Of a DNA stretch of 64,000 nucleotides, positions 8,463-16,873 are shown in pieces. The number at the start of each line of letters is the position of its first letter. Positions within the stretch are counted from its first letter, which is position 1. The notes beneath the pieces were generated by a model, which saw nothing but the letters and a program-made list of their open reading frames with translations, made no database searches and had not been told where the DNA came from. The position numbers and the translations under genes are program-made. This DNA comes from Reyranella humidisoli (lineage in GTDB: Bacteria > Pseudomonadota > Alphaproteobacteria > Reyranellales > Reyranellaceae): assembly GCF_019039055.1 (NCBI RefSeq), contig NZ_JAHOPB010000002.1:620001-684000 (forward strand), in the 5' to 3' direction.

Positions 8463-9770
8463 TCAACCACGACGGTCGGCGGGGCGCCCCAGTCCCAGGT
8501 GGTCGCGCAATGTGGTGCCGGTGTAATCGGCGCGGAACAGTCCGCGCTCCTGCAGGATCGGCACGACGCACTGGGCGAAGGCGTCGAACTGGCCGGGGAA
8601 GAACGGCGGCATGACATTGAACCCGTCGGCGCCGCCCTCGCGGAACCACCGCTCCAGCACGTCCGCGACCTGGCTCGGCGTGCCGATGGGCAGCAGATGG
8701 CCGCGCGCCGCCGCGACCCGATGGTACAGTTCACGCAAGGTGAGGTTCTCCCGTCGCGCCATCTGGATCAGCAGGGCCGCGCGGCTTTTGAGATGCTCGG
8801 TCTCCGGCACGGCGGGCACCGGCCCGTCGAGCGGATGCACCGACATGTCGGCGCCCAGCCGTTCCGACAGGACGGTGAAGGCCTGTGCCGTAGCGATGTT
8901 GCGATTCAGTTCGGCGAAGATTTCCCGCGCCTCGCGCTCGGTCCGGCCGACGACCGGCATCACACCCGGCATGACCAGCGCGGCATCGGCGGTCCGTCCG
9001 CACTCCGCAAGCTGCGCCTTCACGCTGCGGTAGAAGGCCTGTGCCTCGCTGAGGTCGTTCTGGGCCGTGAACACCACGTCGGCGATTCGCGCCGCGAGCG
9101 CCTGGCCAGGACCGGAGGAGCCCGCCTGGATCAGGACGGGATGGCCCTGTGGCGGCCGCGGCACGTTGAGCGCGCCCTGGATCGAGAAGTACTTTCCCTC
9201 GAAAGCCGGCATGTGGAGGCTACCCGGGCGCACGAAGAGGCCGGCATGCTTGTCGGCAATGAAGGCGTCGTCATCCCAGCTGTCCCAGAGCAGGCGGCAG
9301 GCTTCGACGAATTCCCCGGCCATAGCGTATCGCTCGGCATGCGGCGGATGCTGGCGGCCGAACACGGCGCTCGATTTCGAATAGGCCGTCGTCACCACGT
9401 TCCACGCCGCGCGGCCGCCCGAGAGATGATCCAGCGAAGCGAAGGCGCGGGCCACGTGATAGGGCTCGGCGTAGGTCGTCGAGGCGGTTGCGGCGAGGCC
9501 GAGCCGCGTCGTGCTCATGGCCAGCGCCGAGAGCAGGCCCAGCGGTTCGAACTTGCCGATGGTCGACGGGTGCTCGCCGTAGCCCGTGGCGAAACCGTCG
9601 CCCAGGAAGAACATGTCGAATTTCGCCGCCTCGGCCGTGGCGGCGATGTGCTGCATCAGCGCCAGGTTGGGCGTGCGCGCATCGGCGTCGGGATGGCGCC
9701 ATCCACCGACGTGATGGCCCGGCGTCTGCACGAAGACACCGAGGCGCAACTGGCGGGCCGATGGCTGCAT
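8463..9770 (-). CDS. FMN-dependent monooxygenase, NtaA/SnaA/DszA family
   Basis: A 435-residue luciferase-like TIM-barrel flavin monooxygenase. Family signs are the N-terminal LGVFVQTPGHHVGGWRHP, FFLGDG, TTYAEPYHVARAFASLDHLSGGRAAWNVVT, and VLIQAGSSGPGQALAARIADVVF. Members oxidise nitrilotriacetate, dibenzothiophene sulfone, pristinamycin precursors and alkyl sulfides using FMNH2 from a separate reductase. No flavin reductase gene is adjacent. It follows a PCuAC-like gene by five bases and probably belongs to a three-gene minus-strand operon starting with the SDR at 10971. The substrate cannot be read from sequence. Confidence 0.9.
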   Translation of the reverse strand: MQPSARQLRLGVFVQTPGHHVGGWRHPDADARTPNLALMQHIAATAEAAKFDMFFLGDGFATGYGEHPSTIGKFEPLGLLSALAMSTTRLGLAATASTTYAEPYHVARAFASLDHLSGGRAAWNVVTTAYSKSSAVFGRQHPPHAERYAMAGEFVEACRLLWDSWDDDAFIADKHAGLFVRPGSLHMPAFEGKYFSIQGALNVPRPPQGHPVLIQAGSSGPGQALAARIADVVFTAQNDLSEAQAFYRSVKAQLAECGRTADAALVMPGVMPVVGRTEREAREIFAELNRNIATAQAFTVLSERLGADMSVHPLDGPVPAVPETEHLKSRAALLIQMARRENLTLRELYHRVAAARGHLLPIGTPSQVADVLERWFREGGADGFNVMPPFFPGQFDAFAQCVVPILQERGLFRADYTGTTLRDHLGLGRPADRRG

Positions 9771-9775
9771 GGCCG

Positions 9776-10222
9776 TCAGGCGCTCAGGGCGGCGTATCCC
9801 ACGACGCCGGAAGCTTCCACGGCGAAATCCACGGTGACGGTGCCGGCTTTCTCGAAGACGAGGGTGACGGGCAGCGTGGCGCCGGCGACCAGAGGTGCCG
9901 TGAGGCCGAGCATCAGCAGGTGATACCCGCGCGGCTTCAGGACCTGCTGATTGGCTGGCGGAATAACGAGGCCGCCTTCGATCGGCTGCATCTGCAGCCG
10001 CGGTCCCTTGACCCGGATGGCATGGATCTCGATCGACGTGGCGGCCGGGCAGGAGGCCGACATCAGCCGGTCGGTCTCGCCTTCGTTGACCACGGTCATG
10101 AAGCCGCCAGCGATGTCCGACTGGGTTGAGGACGAGCGTGCCCAGGGTTTCACGATCTGCAATGACCCCAGGCTTGCGGCCGGAACTTCCTTTGGCTCAG
10201 AACGACGAAGCCACTTCAGCAA
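9776..10222 (-). CDS. PCuAC-like copper-chaperone-domain protein, apparently without signal peptide
   Basis: A 148-residue protein whose body matches the PCuAC (DUF461) fold: GGFMTVVNEGETDRLMSASCPAA, EIHAIRVKGPRLQM, LKPRGYHLLML, and VTLVFEKAGTVTVDF. PCuAC proteins carry Cu(I) in the periplasm to cytochrome oxidase through an H-x10-M-x21-H-x-M site. Here H-x10-M is intact, but the second half reads H-L-L-M after 22 residues. The best start is TTG 10222, five bases after GGAGGA; no ATG in frame fits. From there the N terminus is LLKWLRRSEPKEV, with no obvious export signal, unlike normal PCuAC proteins. It starts 17 bases after the SDR stop. Confidence 0.8.
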   Translation of the reverse strand: MLKWLRRSEPKEVPAASLGSLQIVKPWARSSSTQSDIAGGFMTVVNEGETDRLMSASCPAATSIEIHAIRVKGPRLQMQPIEGGLVIPPANQQVLKPRGYHLLMLGLTAPLVAGATLPVTLVFEKAGTVTVDFAVEASGVVGYAALSA

Positions 10223-10239
10223 TCCATCCTCCGCCGCAC

Positions 10240-10971
10240 CTAGTGCGCGAAATAGTGCATGCCACCATCCACCGGAACGACCGCACCCGTGATGTAGCGC
10301 GCCGCCGGGGAGGCGAGAAAGGCGACGAGATTTGCCACATCCTCCGGCTCGCCGAAATACCCGATGGGGATGTTTCGCTCGATGAAGCTGCGGCGTGCTT
10401 CCTCTGTCGGATGGAGTTTCTGCAGGATCTGTTCGCTGTTGATCCGCCCTGGCTGAATCGTGTTCACCGTCACGCCGTCGGCGGCCACGTCGCATGACAG
10501 GCCCTTGGCCCACAGGTGCAACGCGGCCTTGGCGGCGATGGCGGCGTTGAGGCCGCGCGGCTCCATGGAGCCGCTGATGTTGACGACCCGGCCCCATTTG
10601 CGCGCCCGCATCGCCGGCAGCAGGGCCTTGGTGAGCAGGCGCGCGGCCGTGAAGTTGAGCGCGAAGGCTTCCTCCCAGATGTCCTCGCCGGCATCCGGCC
10701 CGGTCGGCCGCGAGCCGCCGGCGCAGTTCACCAGGATGTCGATCGGGCCGAGTGCCTTGATCGCCTCGGCGGCGATGCGCGCCAGGTCGGCCGTGTCGGT
10801 CACGTCGCCGGCGACCACCGTCACCCCATCGAGCCGCTCGATCTTCTCGGCGCGCCGCGCCGTGGCGATGACGCGTGCGCCTTGCTGAGCCAGGAGCCTG
10901 ACGACACCGGCGCCGATCCCGGAGCTTGCGCCGGACACGAGGCAGGTCCGGCCTTCCAGTTGGTAATCCAT
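10240..10971 (-). CDS. SDR-family protein with the catalytic tyrosine replaced
   Basis: A 243-residue Rossmann-fold short-chain dehydrogenase/reductase. ATG 10971 follows a CAAGG ribosome site and gives MDYQLEGRTCLVSGASSGIGAGV; longer starts look spurious. The NAD(P) motif GASSGIG, the LVNCAGG strand and the catalytic serine region (NISGS) are present. In the usual YxxxK site the sequence reads GLNAAIAAKAAL: the lysine is there but the position of the tyrosine is an alanine. The C terminus ends GAVVPVDGGMHYFAH. It is the probable first gene of the set SDR, PCuAC-like, monooxygenase. Activity is uncertain because of the missing Tyr. Confidence 0.88.
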   Translation of the reverse strand: MDYQLEGRTCLVSGASSGIGAGVVRLLAQQGARVIATARRAEKIERLDGVTVVAGDVTDTADLARIAAEAIKALGPIDILVNCAGGSRPTGPDAGEDIWEEAFALNFTAARLLTKALLPAMRARKWGRVVNISGSMEPRGLNAAIAAKAALHLWAKGLSCDVAADGVTVNTIQPGRINSEQILQKLHPTEEARRSFIERNIPIGYFGEPEDVANLVAFLASPAARYITGAVVPVDGGMHYFAH

Positions 10972-11045
10972 CGTGCCTTGATGGAGCAGAAGTCGCATTC
11001 TGCCAATAGACACATCGTAAGACATGGGATTTGTGGGAGCACGCG

Positions 11046-11798
11046 ATGGCGACGAGATTTGAGGGGCAGGTGGTGCTCGTCACCGGCGGCAACAGCGGGT
11101 TGGGGCTGGCATCGGCCAAGGCCTTCGCCGACGAAGGCGCGGAAGTCGTGATCTCCGGCCGCGACCGGGCGAAGCTGGATGCCGCGGTTGCCGAGATCGG
11201 TACGAAAGCGATCGGCATCGTGGCCGACGTTTCGCGCGTGCCGGATATCGCGGCCCTCATGCGCGAGATCGAGAGTCGCAAGGGACGGATCGACGTGCTG
11301 TTCGCAAATGCCGGAATCGCGCGCTTCGCGTCGATCGATTCGGTGACCGAGGCCGACTGGGACGGCTTGATGGGGACAAATCTGAAGGGCCTGTACTTCA
11401 CGGTCCAGCAGGCCTTGCCGTTGATGCGGCGGGGCGGCGCCATCGTCCTCAATGCCTCGCTGGCGGCCAGCAAGGGAGTGCCGAACGCGTCGGTCTACTC
11501 GGCAAGCAAGGCCGCAACCCGCTCGCTGGGACGCAGTCTCGGGGCCGAACTCGTCGACCGCGGCATCCGGGTCAACGTGGTCAGTCCCGGTCCCATCGAC
11601 ACACCGATCTTCGAGACCTTCGCCACGGGCGCCGACGAGGTCGCCGCGACGAAGCGGCAATGGTCCGGCGACAATCCCATGAAACGGTTCGGCACGGCCG
11701 GGGAGGTGGCGCGTGCCGTCCTTTTCCTTGCGTCGACCGAAGCCAGCTACATCACAGGCATCGAGCTTGCCATCGACGGCGGCGCCGCGAGCTTTTGA
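11046..11798 (+). CDS. SDR-family oxidoreductase
   Basis: A 250-residue classical short-chain dehydrogenase. ATG 11046 follows GTGGGAG; an upstream in-frame ATG-less extension of five codons is less likely. It has the cofactor motif TGGNSGLG, the NAG motif (FANAGIAR), the catalytic Ser in LNASLAAS and an intact YSASK. The RVNVVSPGPIDTPIF segment and the ITGIELAIDGGAASF end are typical. It is divergent from the SDR at 10971, with 74 bases between them holding both promoters. The substrate is unknown; the nearby monooxygenase suggests a small organic molecule. Confidence 0.92.
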   Translation: MATRFEGQVVLVTGGNSGLGLASAKAFADEGAEVVISGRDRAKLDAAVAEIGTKAIGIVADVSRVPDIAALMREIESRKGRIDVLFANAGIARFASIDSVTEADWDGLMGTNLKGLYFTVQQALPLMRRGGAIVLNASLAASKGVPNASVYSASKAATRSLGRSLGAELVDRGIRVNVVSPGPIDTPIFETFATGADEVAATKRQWSGDNPMKRFGTAGEVARAVLFLASTEASYITGIELAIDGGAASF

Positions 11799-11807
11799 CC
11801 GAGAGGC

Positions 11808-13601
11808 CTATCGCCTGTCTCGTGCCCTCTGCGTCGCCGCGGGATCGATGGCGCCTTTGGCCGACACCACCACGCCATAGTCCCTGAGCGCGGTCTCGAC
11901 TGAGATCATGCCGTCGAGCACATCGTCCGCCACCTTGGCGGGATCGCGCTCCAGCGGGTTGCCGTAGCCGCCGCCGGCCGGGCCGTAGCAGACGAAGCGT
12001 CCATCCTTGCCGATGTTCATGTGCGGCACCTTCGAGGGCAGCGCGCGGTCGGCCTGGCCGGGCACCATCAGGTCGAGCCTGGCCGGCATGCCCTCGCTGC
12101 CACCGAGGAACCCCCAGGGCCGGTAACGATGGCCTTCGCCTTCGACCGAGGCGCCGCCGTCGCTCAGGAAGGCGAACTCGCGGACCGATCCCAGGCCGCC
12201 GCGCCATTTGCCGGCGCCGGCCACGTCCTCGCGCAGTTCGTAGCGCAGCACACGAAGCGGCAGGTGGGTCTCGATGTCCTCGATCGGGTTGTTGCGCGTG
12301 TTGGCGTAGAGCGTGTCGACGGCATCCATGCCGTCCTTGCCGAGGCGTCCGCCGTAGGAGCCTTCGAAGATCTCCATGTGCACCCAGTGCGTCTCGTCCT
12401 TGAGGCCGGAGAAGGCGATGACCTTGAGGTTGCCGATGCCGGCCGAGACGTTGCCCGGCATGGCCTGCGACAGCGCCTTCATCACCGTGTCGGCGAGCTG
12501 GTTGCCGGGGCAGAAGCGCGCGATGGTCGGGGCGGGGAAGGTTGGGTTGGCGAGGCAGCCCTTGGGCGCCACGATGGTGATCGGCCGCAGGAGACCCGCA
12601 TTCACGGGAATGTGGCCGTGGACTTCGGTGTCGAGCAGCACCGATCGGATGGTGAGCCAGATCGCGATGTCGGCGGTGCCCTCGAGCGGCATGTTGATCG
12701 GCCGGTCGGGCACCTGCGGCGCCGTGCCGGTCAGATCCACCACCAGGGATTCGTCCTTCTTGGTGATGGTGACGACGATCGGGAGTTCCTTCTTGGAGGG
12801 ATCGTCGCTGTCCAGATAGCCGTCGATGGCGGTCTCGGCGCGATAGATGCCGTCGGGCAGTTTGGCAATCGCCTGACGCATCAGCCGCTCGGCATGATCC
12901 ATCAGCGCGTCGCAGGCCTGCTCGAAGGTTTCGAGCCCGTAGCGTTCCACCAGTTCGACCATGCGCTCCGCGCCGATGCGGGCGGCGGCCACCTGGGCAT
13001 CCATGTCGCCGACCACGAGGTCGGAGGCGCGGATATTGTCGCGCACGATCTGCCACACCGCGTCGTTGCGGACGCCGCGGTCGTAGACCTTGATCGCCTT
13101 GAACTGCAGGCCCTCGGCATAGGCGTCGATCGCCTCGACGATGCCGCAGGAGCCGGGCGACAGCGCGCCGATGTCGAGATGATGCGCCGTCGTTGCGGCG
13201 AAGGCGATGAGCCGTCCTTGCACGAAGACAGGCACGATGAAGGCGACGTCGGGTCCGTGGCTGGCGCCGGAATAGGCATCGTTGTGCATGATGACGTCGC
13301 CGGGCCGTATCGTGTCGCCGCGCTTCTTCAGGATACGCTGGATGCCCCGCACATAGCCTGGGATCGGACCCGACTGCAGCGGCGTCGATTGCGCCGATTC
13401 GGCAAGACCTCTGCCTTCTGCGTCGACGAGGGCTGCCCCGAAATCCTCCGACTCGCGGATGATCGAGGAGTAGCTCATGCGCATCAGCTTGTAGCCCATC
13501 TCGACGGCGATATTTTCGAGCGCGCCCTGGATCACGCTACTGGTGATCGGGTCGATGCGGTCGGGCTTGGTGGCGGGCTGGCGGATGGCGGCGGTGCTCA
13601 T
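11808..13601 (-). CDS. hyuB: Hydantoinase/oxoprolinase subunit B (HyuB)
   Basis: A 597-residue B subunit of an ATP-dependent hydantoinase/5-oxoprolinase/acetone-carboxylase-like enzyme. Family blocks include the N-terminal DPITSSVIQGALENIAVEMG, the IRESEDFGAALVD segment, GDVIMHNDAYSGASHGPDV, HHLDIGALSPGS, FPAPTIARF and GGGYGNPLERDP near the end. With HyuA it cleaves a ring amide coupled to ATP hydrolysis. Its ATG overlaps the hyuA stop by four bases (ATGA), so the subunits are coupled. It converges on the SDR at 11798 with nine bases between. Which cyclic amide is used cannot be told from the subunit alone. Confidence 0.93.
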   Translation of the reverse strand: MSTAAIRQPATKPDRIDPITSSVIQGALENIAVEMGYKLMRMSYSSIIRESEDFGAALVDAEGRGLAESAQSTPLQSGPIPGYVRGIQRILKKRGDTIRPGDVIMHNDAYSGASHGPDVAFIVPVFVQGRLIAFAATTAHHLDIGALSPGSCGIVEAIDAYAEGLQFKAIKVYDRGVRNDAVWQIVRDNIRASDLVVGDMDAQVAAARIGAERMVELVERYGLETFEQACDALMDHAERLMRQAIAKLPDGIYRAETAIDGYLDSDDPSKKELPIVVTITKKDESLVVDLTGTAPQVPDRPINMPLEGTADIAIWLTIRSVLLDTEVHGHIPVNAGLLRPITIVAPKGCLANPTFPAPTIARFCPGNQLADTVMKALSQAMPGNVSAGIGNLKVIAFSGLKDETHWVHMEIFEGSYGGRLGKDGMDAVDTLYANTRNNPIEDIETHLPLRVLRYELREDVAGAGKWRGGLGSVREFAFLSDGGASVEGEGHRYRPWGFLGGSEGMPARLDLMVPGQADRALPSKVPHMNIGKDGRFVCYGPAGGGYGNPLERDPAKVADDVLDGMISVETALRDYGVVVSAKGAIDPAATQRARDRR

Positions 13602-15676
13602 TGCTTGGCCTCCTTGCGGATCATGAGATTGCCGGCCGTGTCGGCCTCGAAGCTGAAGTGTGGCGGCACGACGGTCGTGGTGTCCATCTGGAGCACGATG
13701 GCGGGGCCGGGAATGCGCTCGCCGACCGGCAGCAGGTCGCGGCGATAGAAGGTCGTGGGGTAGTCGGCGAGCTTGCCGTCGACGCGGAAGGTGCCATTGC
13801 CGAAGCTGACCGTCGCTGCTGCGAGCGAGCGGGCGCCATCGAGGACGGGTTTGGCGATGGTGGCGGCGCTGGCCGCACCCACAAGGCGCAGGTTCACGAT
13901 CTCGATCGCGGAGTCGGCGAAGTGATGGCCGTATTCCCGCTTGTGGACCTCGTGGAAGGCCTCAAAGGCCTTTGCGAGGGCAACCTCGTCGATAATCCCT
14001 TGGGGGAAGGTGACCCGGAGTTCGTAGCCCTGACCGACATAGCGCAGGTCGCCGCGTCGCTCGAACGTCACCTTGGCGAGATCGATGCCGTCGGCGGTGA
14101 AGCGCCCGGCCAGTTCCCTGGTCATGGCATCGAAGTCGGCGTTGATGCGTGCGAGATCGGCGGCGCCCGACACCTGGAAGGAGGTCCGGATGGCGTCGTA
14201 GCGCAGGTCGCTGATCAGCAGGCCGACCGCCGACGTGATGCCCGGATGCGGCGGCACGATCACCTCGGTCACGCCCAGCATGTCGGCCACTTCCGCGCCA
14301 TGCAGCGGCCCGGCACCCCCGAACGCCACCAGCGTGTAGTTGCGTGGATCGATGCCCTTCTGGACCGTGCGAGAGCGGATGGCGTTGGCCATGTTTGCGT
14401 TGATGAGCGTGATGACGCCCTCGGCGGCCTCGCGATCGGGAAGGCCGAGTTCGCGCGCCAGCTCGCCGATCACGCGACGGGCCGCGATCTCGTCGAGCGA
14501 CATGCCGCCGCCCAGGAAGTTGCCGCCGTCGAGCCGGCCCAGCACGACGTTGGCGTCGGTCACCGTGGCGCGCGTGCCGCCACGGCCGTAGGCGGCGGGG
14601 CCGGGTACGGCGCCGGCCGAGCGCGGACCGACCTTGAAGGCGCCGGCCGGGTCGACGAAGGCAATGGAACCGCCGCCGGCGCCGATCGTGTGCACGTCGA
14701 TCATGGGCACCAGCACGGGGAAGCCCGCGATCCAGGTGTCGCGCGCCGTCGCCTCGCCGAAGCCGCCTTCGGTGACGATGCCGATGTCGGCCGAGGTGCC
14801 GCCGACGTCGAAGGTGATGAGGTTGCGCTTCTCCGACAGCGCGCCGGCCCAGTCGCCGCCGATCACGCCGGCGGCCGGACCCGAGAGGAGGGTGAGCACC
14901 GGCCGCTCGGCCACCATGGCCGGCGTCGCGACGCCGCCGTTGGAGGCCATGATGCGCAGGTCGGCCTTGAAGCCCGAAGCCTCGATCTCCGATTCGAGGC
15001 GCGTCACGTAATTGCGCACCTTGGGCCCGACGAAGGCGTTCATGGCCGTCGTCGTGAAGCGCTCGAACTCGCGGAACTGCGGCGACACCGAAGAGGAGGT
15101 GGTGGCGAAACACTCCGGATACTCCTCGCGCACGATCTCCATGGCGCGCGCCTCGTGGCTGGCGTTCAGATAGGAGAAGAGGAAGCAGATCGCGATGGCC
15201 TGCACACCGGCTTCCTTGAGTTCGCGCACGGCCTGGCGCACGCCGTCCTCGTCGAGCGGCTCCAGCACCTCGCCGCGTGGCGGCACGAGGCGCTCGGTGA
15301 CAGTCTTGCGATGGCGCCGTTTCACCAGCGGCCGGTCCTGCCAGGGAATGTCCTGCATGATGGAGTAGTGCTGCGGCCGCTGATGGCGGCCGATATGCAG
15401 GATGTCGCGGTAGCCGCCGGTGGTGATCATTCCCGTCACCGCGCCGTCATGCTCGAGAATCGCGTTGGTGGCGATGGTCGTGCCGTGGAACACCGTGTCG
15501 ATCGTCTCGCGCGCGATCGAATACTTGTCGCAGAGGGCCATTAGCCCCTGCACGACGCCACGCGAGGGATCGTCCGGCGTGGTCGAGATCTTGTGCACGC
15601 CGGTGCGGCCGGCCTCGGTGTCGGCAAAGACCAGATCCGTGAAGGTGCCGCCCACGTCCACGCCGATCAACCGCAT
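13598..15676 (-). CDS. hyuA: Hydantoinase/oxoprolinase subunit A (HyuA)
   Basis: A 692-residue ATP-binding subunit of the hydantoinase A/oxoprolinase family. ATG 15676 is preceded by AAAAGGAGG and gives MRLIGVDVGGTFTDLVF, the ASKHA-type phosphate-1 motif; an upstream in-frame extension is not family-like. Other family features are FHGTTIATNAILEHDG, LLSGPAAGVIGG, ITFDVGGTSADIG, IGAGGGSIAFVD and the FGGAGPLHG motif. It is translationally coupled to hyuB and transcribed away from the ABC importer starting at 15799, with a 122-base shared promoter region. The divergent pair suggests common regulation with the importer and the ring-opening amidohydrolase downstream of it. Confidence 0.94.
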   Translation of the reverse strand: MRLIGVDVGGTFTDLVFADTEAGRTGVHKISTTPDDPSRGVVQGLMALCDKYSIARETIDTVFHGTTIATNAILEHDGAVTGMITTGGYRDILHIGRHQRPQHYSIMQDIPWQDRPLVKRRHRKTVTERLVPPRGEVLEPLDEDGVRQAVRELKEAGVQAIAICFLFSYLNASHEARAMEIVREEYPECFATTSSSVSPQFREFERFTTTAMNAFVGPKVRNYVTRLESEIEASGFKADLRIMASNGGVATPAMVAERPVLTLLSGPAAGVIGGDWAGALSEKRNLITFDVGGTSADIGIVTEGGFGEATARDTWIAGFPVLVPMIDVHTIGAGGGSIAFVDPAGAFKVGPRSAGAVPGPAAYGRGGTRATVTDANVVLGRLDGGNFLGGGMSLDEIAARRVIGELARELGLPDREAAEGVITLINANMANAIRSRTVQKGIDPRNYTLVAFGGAGPLHGAEVADMLGVTEVIVPPHPGITSAVGLLISDLRYDAIRTSFQVSGAADLARINADFDAMTRELAGRFTADGIDLAKVTFERRGDLRYVGQGYELRVTFPQGIIDEVALAKAFEAFHEVHKREYGHHFADSAIEIVNLRLVGAASAATIAKPVLDGARSLAAATVSFGNGTFRVDGKLADYPTTFYRRDLLPVGERIPGPAIVLQMDTTTVVPPHFSFEADTAGNLMIRKEAKQ

Positions 15677-15798
15677 CGCTGCCTCCTTTTGCCTGCGCTG
15701 GCCACAGGCGAGCAAGAGCCGCGCCAACGCCCTGCTGTCGCCGCCCTCCGTGCCCGGGAATTCTACAGTGCTGGCATGGGGCTTGCTTGCCACTGGGC

Positions 15799-16821
15799 AT
15801 GGCCAAGCCGCCGGACATTGAACTCGTTTCCCTGACCAAGCGCTACGGTGATACGGTGGCGGTCGATTCGATCGGCCTGCGCATCCCCGCCGGCTCCTAC
15901 TGCTGCCTGCTCGGCCCCAGCGGCTGCGGCAAGACCACGACCCTGCGCATGATCGCGGGCCACGAGGAGGTCTCCGAGGGCGACATCATCCTCGGCAGCG
16001 AGAACATCACCGTGCTCCCTCCGGCGGCACGCGGCACCGCGATGATGTTCCAGAGCTACGCGCTCTTTCCGCATCTCGATTGCACCGAAAATGTAGCCTT
16101 CAGCCTCAAGATGCGCGGCGTCGACAGGGAGACGCGCCGGTCCCGCGCGCTCGACATGCTGAAGCGTGTCCACATGGAGGCCTATGCCGGGCGCCTGCCG
16201 TCGCAACTCTCGGGCGGCCAGCAGCAGCGCGTGGCGCTGGCGCGGGCGCTGATCACCGATCCGCAGGTCCTGTTGCTCGACGAGCCGCTGTCGGCGCTCG
16301 ATCCCTTCCTGCGCATCCGGATGCGGGAGGAACTGAAGAGCCTGCAGACGCGGCTGGGCATCAGCTTCATTCATGTGACCCATAGCCAGGACGAGGCGAT
16401 GGCGCTGGCCGATCTCGTCGTGGTGATGAACGGCGGCAGGATCGAGCAGGCAGCGCCGCCGCGTGAAGTCTTCAACAGGCCGGCCTCCGCCTTCGTCGCC
16501 AAGTTCATCGGCGGCCACAACGTGCTGCCCGCGGCCGTCGCTCGCGCAGGCGCGGGCGAGGGGCCGTTCGTCGCCATCCGCGCCGACCGGATGTCTGTGC
16601 AGGCGGGCACTTCGGGAGAGGCCGGCGTCACGTCGCTGCAGGGCGTGACGCGCTCCGTCGAATATCTCGGGTCGACCGTGCAGGTCGGCATCGATGTCAC
16701 CGGGCTCGAAACGCTGTCGGCCACGCTGTCCGAGGCGCGCTTCGATGCTTCGCCGGTGCGGCCCGGCGAGCCCGTCATTCTGTCGTGGAAACCCGAGGAC
16801 GTTCACGTGCTGGGACGTTGA
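15799..16821 (+). CDS. ABC transporter ATP-binding protein, spermidine/putrescine (PotA) type
   Basis: A 340-residue ATPase of the CUT1/PotA-like importers. Walker A GPSGCGKTT, Q-loop FQSYALFPH, signature LSGGQQQRVALARAL, Walker B VLLLDEPLSALD and the H-loop HVTHSQDEAMALAD are complete. A C-terminal TOBE-like regulatory domain follows (about residues 245-340). ATG 15799 begins MAKPPDIELVSLTKRYG; a TTG four codons upstream is the only alternative. It is the first gene of the set ATPase, receptor, two permeases, ring-opening amidohydrolase and PLP enzyme. Confidence 0.94.
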   Translation: MAKPPDIELVSLTKRYGDTVAVDSIGLRIPAGSYCCLLGPSGCGKTTTLRMIAGHEEVSEGDIILGSENITVLPPAARGTAMMFQSYALFPHLDCTENVAFSLKMRGVDRETRRSRALDMLKRVHMEAYAGRLPSQLSGGQQQRVALARALITDPQVLLLDEPLSALDPFLRIRMREELKSLQTRLGISFIHVTHSQDEAMALADLVVVMNGGRIEQAAPPREVFNRPASAFVAKFIGGHNVLPAAVARAGAGEGPFVAIRADRMSVQAGTSGEAGVTSLQGVTRSVEYLGSTVQVGIDVTGLETLSATLSEARFDASPVRPGEPVILSWKPEDVHVLGR

Positions 16822-16873
16822 GGGGTCGTTGAGGGAGACGGCCCCGCGCCGTCGCAGTTGAAGGAGGAACGAG

